Positions 6,336-12,589 of a stretch of 12,589 nucleotides of DNA are shown one piece after another. The notes under the pieces were generated by a model. It ran no database searches. It had not been told where the DNA came from and was given only the letters and a program-made list of their open reading frames with translations. The stretch comes from an uncultured Porphyromonadaceae bacterium (GTDB taxonomy: Bacteria > Bacteroidota > Bacteroidia > Bacteroidales > Muribaculaceae). The stretch covers positions 1-12,589 of the forward strand of contig CABRZA010000069.1 in the NCBI GenBank assembly GCA_902475285.1. The letters are read 5' to 3'. The translations under genes and the position numbers were made by a program. How positions within the stretch are numbered: the first letter of the stretch is position 1; the number at the start of each line of letters is the position of its first letter.

Positions 6336-7355
6336 TCAGCGTATGCCGCGACGCTCGAGGGCGCGGTGATAGAGGGCGGCGTTGATGCGGTGACGATCGT
6401 AGGTGAGGGCGAAATCATGGTAGCCCGAGAAGTCGGGACGGGCGCACATGTAGAGGTAGTCGTGTGCCGGAGCCGTGAGCACGGCATCGAGTGCGGCGCG
6501 TGTGACCATACGTATGGGGCCGGGAGGAAGACCCTTGTGGATGTAGGTGTTGTAGGGCGACTCGATGTCGAGCATGCGGCGGCTGACGCGGCGCACGGTG
6601 AAGTCTCCCCCGGCAAACACCACCGTGGGGTCGGCCTGCAAGGCCATCCCGCGGGCCATTCGGTTGAGATAGAGACGCGCCACGGCGCCGAGCTCGTCGG
6701 GTTTGTTGGTTTCGCTCATGGCTATCGAGGCAAGGGTATGCACCTGTTCGGGAGTGAGGCCGAGGGCGGCGGCACGGCTTCGGCGCTCGGCGGTCCAGAA
6801 TGCGTTGCGGTTGTCGAACATCACTGTCGCCACCTTGGCCGGCGAGGCCGTCCAGTAAAACTCGTAGCTGTCGGGGACGAAGGCGGCGGTGGTGTTGAGA
6901 GTGTCGATACCGGCTGCGCCGAGGATGCTGTCGGCGGCGGCAAGGAAAGCCGTGGCATCGAACTCCATGACATCGGCCACACGCGAGGCAAGCTCGGCGC
7001 GCGTGCGGAAGACGTTGGTTGTGAGGATTACCGGCGTCTGGCGTCCCTTGGCTATGGTGCGGCTCAGGCGAAGTGCCGTGGTACCGGGCTCGACTTCATA
7101 GGAACCTTGTGCCACCGCAGCGTTGCCCTTCTGCATGTGCCAGAGGGTGTAGACCTTGGAGCCGAAGCTGCCGAGCGATGAGTTGAGGATGTCGCGGACG
7201 CCGGCATCGGAAATTCCTGCGGGGATGTTGACCCTCGCGGGCACGTCGCCGCCATAGGTTGCCATAAGGTAATGTTTGGCGAATATGCCTGCCGCCACGC
7301 CGAGCGCCGCCAGCAGGACCACGACGATGGTCAGGGCCTTCTTGCGTTTTGCCAT
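6336..7355 (-). CDS. mltG: Endolytic transglycosylase MltG
   Basis: A 339-residue inner-membrane lytic transglycosylase (YceG family) that cuts nascent peptidoglycan glycan strands and so sets their length. There is one N-terminal membrane anchor (about 7-25) after a basic start MAKRKK, a LysM-like region around 40-110, then family signatures: FVPDSYEFYW (159-168), LASIAMSETNKPDE (208-221), LYLNRMARGMALQADPTVVF (228-247) and ESPYNTYIHKGLPPGPI (265-281). The catalytic glutamate, E218 in E. coli by my recollection, corresponds to E215 in SET. The preceding residues are AMS where E. coli has IEK, so a second, often conserved glutamate is missing. It starts two bases after the TPR gene stop and ends the prfB operon. 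No Shine-Dalgarno sequence is present. Confidence 0.93.
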   Translation of the reverse strand: MAKRKKALTIVVVLLAALGVAAGIFAKHYLMATYGGDVPARVNIPAGISDAGVRDILNSSLGSFGSKVYTLWHMQKGNAAVAQGSYEVEPGTTALRLSRTIAKGRQTPVILTTNVFRTRAELASRVADVMEFDATAFLAAADSILGAAGIDTLNTTAAFVPDSYEFYWTASPAKVATVMFDNRNAFWTAERRSRAAALGLTPEQVHTLASIAMSETNKPDELGAVARLYLNRMARGMALQADPTVVFAGGDFTVRRVSRRMLDIESPYNTYIHKGLPPGPIRMVTRAALDAVLTAPAHDYLYMCARPDFSGYHDFALTYDRHRINAALYHRALERRGIR

Positions 7356-7357
7356 AG

Positions 7358-9388
7358 TTATTGGGATATGCGTTTGATAAGGTTGTATGCCGGCACGATA
7401 CCAAGTTCGCCGGCCTTGCTGAGGTCGGCAATGCCGTCGTTACGACGTCCGCTGCGGAGGGCGATATAGCCACGGTTGTAGTAAGCCTCGCCGAAGTCGG
7501 GTTTGAGTTCCACTGCCTTGGTATAAGCATCGGTGGCGCCGTCGAAGTCCTCGCTTTCGAAGAGGATGTTGCCGAGGTTGTACCATGCCACTGGAGTGTT
7601 GGGCGATAGCTCGAGCACACGGCGGTAATCGTCGGCGATGTCGCCCAGCAGTTTGCGCGCCATAGCCTGACGCATGCGTGCGTCGCCTTCGCCGTCGCTG
7701 TCGAGCATATAGCGGCCGTAGCGCGCCTGGGCGCGCACCATATAGGCCAGCGCGAGGTCGGAAGCAGCGGCTATGGCTCGGTCGGCGTCTTTTTCGGCGT
7801 TCTGATAGTCGCGCACGGTGAGGAAATCGAGGGCGCGGCCTATATAGTCGACGGGCCGGGGCTGATGCGTGGCAAGGTAGGAATTGTAGTATTCGATCGA
7901 CTGGAAATGGCGCGCTGCCGACTCCTCGTCGATGGTTGGAACATGGTTGGTCACAACGAGCACGAAGCGGAGGGTGCGGAGGGCGTTGATATCGTCGACC
8001 TCACGCATATAATATGTGTTGCGGCGCAGCTCGGAGGGAGAGGAATAGAACGACAGCTGCATGACCGGTTCGATTTCGATATTGAGGTTGCGGTCCTGCA
8101 CGCGGCCGCGTATGGCGGTGTTGTTGTATTCCTCGCGGAAATCGGCGTTGTCGTCGACGGTGACGAGCGAGGCGAAGCGACGGCGCGTCATGTCGTCGAC
8201 GGCGGCGGCATCGGTGTCGGACGCCTGGCCGGGAGCGGAAGCGGCTATATCGGAGGCGGCAGGGTCGGAGGCGGCCGATGCCGGCGGAAGGGCCTTGGCG
8301 AGGGCTTGTGCGTGCTTGTAGTCGGCCTCGGCCTTTTCGAGACGTCCCTGCTGCTTGTAGAGGCCGGCCCGCATGAAGAAGGCCGACGGCAGCTCGGGGT
8401 ATTCCTTTGCCACACGCGATATATCGGCTATGGCCTCGTTGAGGTATCCCTTGCGCGAATATATTACGGCGCGGTTGTAGATTGCCCTCATGTCGTCGGG
8501 CTCAAGGGCGAGCACGCGGTTGAAGTCGTCGAGGGCAAGATCGAAGGCGCTCACTTCCATAAGGAGAAGGCCGCGGTTGAAGAGTGCGGCCATATTGTAT
8601 GGCTCGAGTGTGAGGGCATAGTCGTAGTCGGCCATCGCGCCTTTGTAGTTGTCGGTTTTATAGCGCAGGAAGGCGCGGTTGATATATAGGCCGGCGAGTT
8701 TCGGGCTGAGCTTTATAGCCTGGTCGATGTCGTCGAGGGCGCGGTTGTAGTCGCCGTAGCTGTTGATGGCGATGTCGGCGCGCATTATGTAGGCGTTGAG
8801 CGCATTGCGGTTGATGGCCAGTGCCTTGTCGATATCATCGAGGGCGGCCACGGTGTCGGCTGTCTCTATCCGTGCCTTGGCGCGACCCAGATAGGCGTTG
8901 TCGAAGCCGGGATAGTAGCGTATGATTTCGTCGAAGGCCGCGATGGCTTCGGTGTATTCTTTGAGGTCGTTGAGAGCGAGGGCACGGTTGAAGAGGAGCT
9001 GGCGGTTGCGCGGCAGGAGTTTGAGGGCCTCCGAATAGTCGTCGATGGCCAGACGGTGTCGGCCTGTGTTCTGTCGTGCCACGCCGCGCACCTCCCACGC
9101 GTCGGTGAGATAGGGGTTGAGCTCTATGGCTTTGGTGGCGTCGGCCTCGGCACCGCGGTAGTCCTCGAGGTTGAGCTTGGCTATGGCCCTCAGAAAGTAA
9201 GGCTGCGCCAGATAGGGCTTGGCCTGAATGGCCTGGTTGAAGTACTGTATCGACAGCATGTAGTCTTCAAAATAGAGCGCGTTCTGGCCTATCCGGAGCA
9301 CCTGGTCGGTATTGACCTGCGCCGATACCCCGACTGCCGAGAGAGCCGACAGGACTATGAGAAGCAATGCCGTGCGGATGTCTTTCAT
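7358..9388 (-). CDS. Exported tetratricopeptide-repeat protein
   Basis: A 676-residue protein with a signal peptide (residues 1-23, hydrophobic core ALLLIVLSALSAVGV, likely cut before Q24), so it acts in the periplasm or at the outer membrane. About ten TPR units cover residues 26-365, with many typical pairs such as YNRALDDIDQAIKLSPK and LFNRGLLLMEVSAFDLALDDF. A low-complexity Ala/Ser/Asp linker follows (366-398), then a region of about 90 residues that is not TPR (about 400-485), and a second TPR block (about 500-670). Such arrays are usually protein-binding scaffolds; partners are unknown. The start ATG overlaps the stop of the lipid kinase as ATGA, and mltG begins two bases after its stop, so a role beside MltG in cell-wall assembly is plausible inference only. 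No cysteine follows the signal peptide, so it is not a lipoprotein. Confidence 0.88.
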   Translation of the reverse strand: MKDIRTALLLIVLSALSAVGVSAQVNTDQVLRIGQNALYFEDYMLSIQYFNQAIQAKPYLAQPYFLRAIAKLNLEDYRGAEADATKAIELNPYLTDAWEVRGVARQNTGRHRLAIDDYSEALKLLPRNRQLLFNRALALNDLKEYTEAIAAFDEIIRYYPGFDNAYLGRAKARIETADTVAALDDIDKALAINRNALNAYIMRADIAINSYGDYNRALDDIDQAIKLSPKLAGLYINRAFLRYKTDNYKGAMADYDYALTLEPYNMAALFNRGLLLMEVSAFDLALDDFNRVLALEPDDMRAIYNRAVIYSRKGYLNEAIADISRVAKEYPELPSAFFMRAGLYKQQGRLEKAEADYKHAQALAKALPPASAASDPAASDIAASAPGQASDTDAAAVDDMTRRRFASLVTVDDNADFREEYNNTAIRGRVQDRNLNIEIEPVMQLSFYSSPSELRRNTYYMREVDDINALRTLRFVLVVTNHVPTIDEESAARHFQSIEYYNSYLATHQPRPVDYIGRALDFLTVRDYQNAEKDADRAIAAASDLALAYMVRAQARYGRYMLDSDGEGDARMRQAMARKLLGDIADDYRRVLELSPNTPVAWYNLGNILFESEDFDGATDAYTKAVELKPDFGEAYYNRGYIALRSGRRNDGIADLSKAGELGIVPAYNLIKRISQ

Positions 9389-10356
9389 TTATGATGCGGA
9401 AATATGTGGAGAAAGGAAAAGAAAACGTCGCGCATGAAAAGCGCCACGGGGGTCAGTATGGGCACGAAGCGGGTGGAACGCGTAGGGGCAAGGAGGCGGA
9501 GCTTGCCGGGATGGCATTTCACCTCTATTACCTCGTCCATGGCCACGGCATCGCCGTCGATGTGCGCGCAACCCGGTGTCTTGCGGCGTATCACGGCTTG
9601 CGAGGCACGGAAGGAGTCGACCAAAGCATTCTTTCCGATGAAGCCTGTAAGCATGTCGACACCGACGATGGCCTGGGTGATGAGGTTGCCGGCGTGAACG
9701 ATGGTGATGTCGAGCTCGCCGTCGGTTACCGACGCCTGCGGTGCTACAAAGGCGTTGTTGCCGTATTGAGAGGCGTTGCAGCACACCACCAGGAAGGCTT
9801 TTTCGGTGAGTACGCGTCCGTTGGCTTCGATTATATACTCCTCGGGCATGAAGCGGACATACTCGTTGATGGTGGTTTTGAGATACATCATTATGCCGCG
9901 TCGCTTCTGGCGGGCGCAGCGCTCGCTCACGGCGGCGTCGAAGCCCACTCCGAAGGTGCAGAAGAAGGGGCGTCCGTTGGCTGTGCCATAGTCGGCGGCG
10001 ATGATGTTCTGTTTCTTTATGACGCGGAGCGAGCTGTCGATGTCGACGGGTATGCCAAGATGCCGCGCCAGGCCGTTGCCCGAGCCGGCGGGTATGATTC
10101 CCATGGCCGCAGAGGTGCCGCACAAGCCTGTGGCAATCTCGTTGACGGTGCCGTCGCCGCCACATGCCAGCACGAGCTCGTAGCCGTCGTCGACGGCCTT
10201 GCGAGCCAACTCGGTGGCGTGGCCTGGACCGCGGGTGGGTGCAACATCGCACCTCATTCCCATGTGCTCCAGGCGCCGGAGCACATGGGGGATGATGCGG
10301 TGCTTCGACACTGTGCCCGAAGCGGGGTTGACTATGAGCAGGCAGCGGTCGATCAT
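9385..10356 (-). CDS. Diacylglycerol-kinase-family lipid kinase
   Basis: A 323-residue protein of the DagK/YegS/BmrU lipid kinase family (DAGK catalytic domain), which phosphorylates diacylglycerol or a similar lipid with ATP at the inner face of the membrane. Motifs in order are IVNPASG (8-14), the nucleotide-binding ACGGDGTVNEIATGL (64-78), IIPAGSGNGLARHLGIP (87-103), FGVGFDAAVSE (135-145), VTDGELDI (210-217) and HIDGDAV (265-271). All key family residues are present. The C-terminal tail (about 291-323, VPILTPVALFMRDVFFSFLHIF) is hydrophobic and longer than needed for the fold; it may attach the enzyme to the membrane. The start is five bases after the prfB stop and the stop overlaps the TPR start, so it is the second gene of the prfB operon. 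The exact lipid substrate cannot be told from the sequence. Confidence 0.9.
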   Translation of the reverse strand: MIDRCLLIVNPASGTVSKHRIIPHVLRRLEHMGMRCDVAPTRGPGHATELARKAVDDGYELVLACGGDGTVNEIATGLCGTSAAMGIIPAGSGNGLARHLGIPVDIDSSLRVIKKQNIIAADYGTANGRPFFCTFGVGFDAAVSERCARQKRRGIMMYLKTTINEYVRFMPEEYIIEANGRVLTEKAFLVVCCNASQYGNNAFVAPQASVTDGELDITIVHAGNLITQAIVGVDMLTGFIGKNALVDSFRASQAVIRRKTPGCAHIDGDAVAMDEVIEVKCHPGKLRLLAPTRSTRFVPILTPVALFMRDVFFSFLHIFPHHK

Positions 10357-10360
10357 GGCG

Positions 10361-11483
10361 CTATTCGGCGTCGGATTTTTCGGAGAACTCCATGAGGTAG
10401 GCCTTGATGAAGTCGTCGATGGCGCCGTCCATCACGCCGCCTACGTCGGAGGTCTGATAGTTGGTTCGGTGGTCCTTCACACGGCGGTCGTCGAACACGT
10501 AGCTGCGTATCTGGCTGCCCCACTCTATCTTTTTCTTTCCGGCCTCCACCTTGGCGCGTTCGGCGTTGCGGTGGTCGAGCTCCTTGGCGTAGAGTATGGA
10601 TCGCAGCTGGCGCAGGGCGTTCTCCTTGTTCTTGGGCTGGTCGCGCGTTTCGGTGTTCTCAATAAGAATCTCTTCCTTTTCACCGGTATAGGGGTCGGTG
10701 AATTGGTAGCGCAGGCGCACGCCCGACTCCACCTTGTTGACGTTCTGACCGCCGGCACCGCCCGAACGGAAGGTATCCCACGATAGCAAAGCGGGCTCGA
10801 CCTTGATTTCGATGGTGTCGTCGATGAGCGGTGTGACAAAGACGGAGGCGAACGATGTCATTCGCTTGCCCTGTGCGTTGTAGGGCGACACGCGCACAAG
10901 GCGGTGCACGCCGTTCTCGCTTTTGAGAAATCCGTAGGCGAAGTCGCCCTCTATGTTGAGGGTGCAGGTTTTGATGCCGGCCTCATCGCCCTCTATAAGG
11001 TTGGCGATGGAGAGCTTGTAGCCGTGAGCCTCGGCCCAGCGGGTGTACATGCGCATGAGCATCTGCGCCCAGTCCTGGCTCTCGGTGCCGCCGGCACCGG
11101 AGTTGATTTTGAGCACGGCGCTCATCACGTCGCCTTCCTCGCGGAGCATGTTGCGCAGCTCGAGATCTTCGAGCAACTGCACGGCACGGGCATATGCGGC
11201 GTCGACCTCCTCCTCGCTCACTATCTCCTCGCGGAAAAATTCGAGCGACAGATTCACCTCGTCGACAGCGGCGGCCAGCTCGTCGTAGTCGGCCACCCAC
11301 TTCTCGAGGTCCTTGATTTTCTTCATCTGACGCTGAGCTGCCTCCTGGTTGTCCCAGAAACCGTCGGCCATGGTTCGCAGCTTCTCTTCTTCGACGGCTA
11401 TTCTCTTGCTGTCGATGTCAAAGATACCTCCTCAGCGCAAGCATACGCTCAAAAGTCTCTTTTAATTGTTCCTGTGTAATCAT
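10361..11483 (-). CDS. prfB: Peptide chain release factor 2, programmed +1 frameshift
   Basis: Release factor 2, which ends translation at UGA and UAA. The gene is read in two frames. Frame one, from ATG at 11483, gives 21 residues ending LALRRYL and then an in-frame TGA (11418-11420). A +1 shift at CTT-TGA-C continues with DIDSKRIAVEEEKLRTMADGF to the stop at 10361, giving 373 residues against 365 in E. coli. The N-terminal helices span about 1-120. The codon-recognition tripeptide is SPY (199-201; SPF in E. coli). The catalytic GGQ is at 244-246 within SGGAGGQNVNKVESGVRL, with serine where E. coli K-12 has the unusual Thr246. Its own promoter lies at 11502-11533. It is first in an operon with the lipid kinase (4-base gap), TPR and mltG genes. 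Starting the gene at the ATG at 11371 would lose 37 residues. Confidence 0.96.
11417..11432 (-). promoter_or_regulatory. RF2 programmed frameshift site
   Basis: The minus strand reads AGGAGG-TAT-CTT-TGA-C. The internal Shine-Dalgarno-like AGGAGG, the three-base spacer, the slippery CTT, the UGA read poorly when RF2 is low, and the following C all match the known prfB autoregulation signal. In E. coli the corresponding stretch is AGGGGG-TAT-CTT-TGA-C; here the anti-Shine-Dalgarno match is perfect. Confidence 0.96.
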
Positions 11484-11501
11484 ATTTCAAAAAAATTTCT
11501 A

Positions 11502-11533
11502 CAAAGTTAAGCATTTTTCCAAAAACGTCCAAA
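11502..11533 (-). promoter_or_regulatory. Promoter of the prfB operon
   Basis: On the minus strand TTTG is followed after 20 bases by TAACTTTG, a perfect Bacteroidota primary promoter. The -7 element ends 18 bases before the prfB ATG, so the leader is very short. It is A/T-rich and without a Shine-Dalgarno sequence. Confidence 0.88.
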
Positions 11534-11565
11534 CCTTCCACACGGCGCACAGTGCCGCGCAGAGA

Positions 11566-12406
11566 TTAGCGGAAGAGCTTCATGACATTGGCCGGCGAGC
11601 GCCGGTGACGGTATTCGTCGGCCATAAAATCAATATACGGCGCGGCGTGGGCGAAGAAACGGCGGTAGCCTTCGCAGAGATAATTGTGAGGTTTGTCGTC
11701 GGTGCGGGTCCTCACAATCTGCTTTTCGGACATTCGCCGTGGCATGCAAAGAGAAATTCACACGCGCGGCATCGTGCGGAGAGACCGTCGGTTTTGCGGC
11801 GCCGGGCGTGAATTGAAGATAACGACAGCCTACGGATTTAAAGAAGTCGTAGAATTCCTCCGGGCACCCTACATTGAGACTGTTGACCACGGCAAGGGCG
11901 TTCCACTCAACGCCGTGGGCCTGCATGAGGCGGATGCCCTCCATAACGCGATCAAAAGAGCCGCCGTCCGAGACATCGGTGCGGAAGCTGTCGTGAACTT
12001 CCTTCGACCCGTCGATCGAAACGCCCACCAGCCAGCCGTTTTCTTTCAGAAATCGGCACCATTCGTCGGTGAGCAGGGTGCCGTTGGTCTGTATGCTGTT
12101 GTCAATGCGCCGGGCGCCGGCATAGTGATTCTGCAACTCCACCACGCGACGGTAGAAATCAAGCCCTGCCATCATGGCCTCGCCTCCGTGCCATATAAAC
12201 TGCACGGCCGGCCCCGTCTGTGCTTCGATATACGACTTGATGAAGCGCTCGAGCACCTCCGGGCTCATTGCCGGGCCACGCCGGCTGCCTGCCAATGCAC
12301 TCTTTTCGAGATAACAGCAATAGGAGCACCTGAGGTTGCATGCAGCCCCTACGGGCTTGGCCATCAGATACAGAGGCATATAGAACGGATGTGACGAATC
12401 GGACAT
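11566..12406 (-). pseudogene. Anaerobic sulfatase-maturase (radical SAM), broken
   Basis: Remains of a radical SAM/SPASM enzyme of the anSME type, which oxidises Cys or Ser in sulfatases to formylglycine. The N-terminal part is intact: MAKPVGAACNLRCSYCCYLEK carries the CxxxCxxC iron-sulfur motif, followed by IWHGGEAMMAGLDFY, SIQTNGTLLTDEWC, GVSIDGSKEVHDSFR and CRYLQFTP, ending near 11804. There the sequence jumps, in another frame, to KTDGLSARCRACEFLFACHGECPK (about 11794 down to 11724), the C-terminal cysteine motif. The middle, roughly 120 residues with the first auxiliary-cluster cysteines, is missing. A second shift at a run of four A (11723-11726) leads to a third frame reading IVRTRTDDKPHNYLCEGY, then RRFFAHAAPYIDFM, and ending ANVMKLFR at 11566. 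A start at 12406 (MSDSSHPFYM) fits the family better than 12505. Read as one frame it would give a 291-aa protein with an unrelated tail. Confidence 0.88.
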
Positions 12407-12544
12407 ACAGAGGCTGTTTGAATTGAAGAAATGCAAATGTCGCCAGAATAGTTGAAATGAGCTAGCCGTGCACAGTGGAAAAGCAAGAATTTTGTCGTTT
12501 TTCATTTTTTAACACCTGCAACACAAAAAATTTCACCGAAAAGT

Positions 12545-12575
12545 TTGCCCGAACCAATAAATCGGCGTAACTTTG
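12545..12575 (+). promoter_or_regulatory. Promoter for a feature right of the window
   Basis: TTG is followed after 20 bases by TAACTTTG, a perfect Bacteroidota promoter pointing out of the window. The bases after it, CACCGCAAAA, closely match those after the tRNA-operon promoter. It diverges from the broken sulfatase-maturase gene. The transcript itself is not in the window. Confidence 0.82.
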
Positions 12576-12589
12576 CACCGCAAAAGCGA

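Noticed and set aside
7865..8689. A 274-residue plus-strand open frame opposite the TPR gene
   Set aside because: It is Gly/Val-rich without any motif, and is explained by codon bias on the other strand. The TPR frame is clearly the coding one.
8500..8900. Repeated GTCGTCGAGGGC-like DNA words as a repeat array
   Set aside because: They encode the recurring LDDI/LDDF positions of the TPR units, so the protein repeat explains them.
9367..10395. A 342-residue plus-strand open frame opposite the lipid kinase
   Set aside because: All kinase motifs are on the minus strand; this frame is a low-information shadow with no promoter or start context.
10361..11371. RF2 starting at the ATG at 11371
   Set aside because: This drops the N-terminal 37 residues and ignores the canonical CTT-TGA-C frameshift site and the promoter placed before 11483.
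11534..11565. CGGC/GCCG hairpin between the broken maturase and prfB as a terminator
   Set aside because: The stem is about 4 bp and no T run follows it directly.
11630..12505. The sulfatase-maturase read as one intact 291-residue protein
   Set aside because: After QFTP the residues no longer match the family, while the family's C-terminal cysteine motif is found in other frames of the same DNA.

Overview
The window looks like chromosomal DNA of a GC-rich Bacteroidales bacterium; a Muribaculaceae-like gut organism is my best guess. The support is: promoters of the Bacteroidota type (TTG, 20-21 bases, TAnnTTTG); starts with no Shine-Dalgarno sequence; tRNA genes without an encoded CCA end; a pRiA4b ORF-3-like gene; and remains of an anaerobic sulfatase-maturase of the gut Bacteroides type. 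The family-level placement is inference. The genes are mostly housekeeping, and I see no phage, insertion sequence or CRISPR array.

Layout. 14-2728 (+) is a tight unit of overlapping genes: a LysE/RhtB-type exporter, a CBM9-like domain protein without a signal peptide, and a CCA-adding enzyme with an HD domain. 2766-3366 (-) is a tRNA operon with a clear promoter, two identical tRNA-Gly(GCC), two near-identical tRNA-Leu(GAG) and a strong terminator. 3429-5591 (-) is a cardiolipin synthase followed by an HD-domain hydrolase and an 11-bp-stem terminator. 5660-6292 (-) is a small acidic pRiA4b-like protein with its own promoter and structured leader. 6336-11533 (-) is a compact four-gene operon: prfB (release factor 2), a diacylglycerol-kinase-family lipid kinase, a large exported TPR protein and the endolytic transglycosylase MltG. 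11566-12406 (-) is a decayed sulfatase-maturase. A textbook promoter at 12545-12575 (+) points to a gene or RNA just outside the window.

How the parts relate. The cca product would be needed to finish the four neighbouring tRNAs, none of which encodes CCA. The prfB operon joins translation termination to envelope genes (lipid phosphorylation, exported scaffold, peptidoglycan chain-length control). cls adds another membrane-lipid gene nearby.

Two points need correct annotation. prfB needs a programmed +1 frameshift at CTT-TGA-C, so its true start is 11483, not the ATG at 11371. The radical SAM gene has lost its middle by an out-of-frame deletion and has a second frameshift, so a 291-aa protein call would be wrong. 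I found no clearly new system. The least explained parts are the central non-TPR region of the TPR protein and the alternative RNA structures between the two tRNA-Leu genes.
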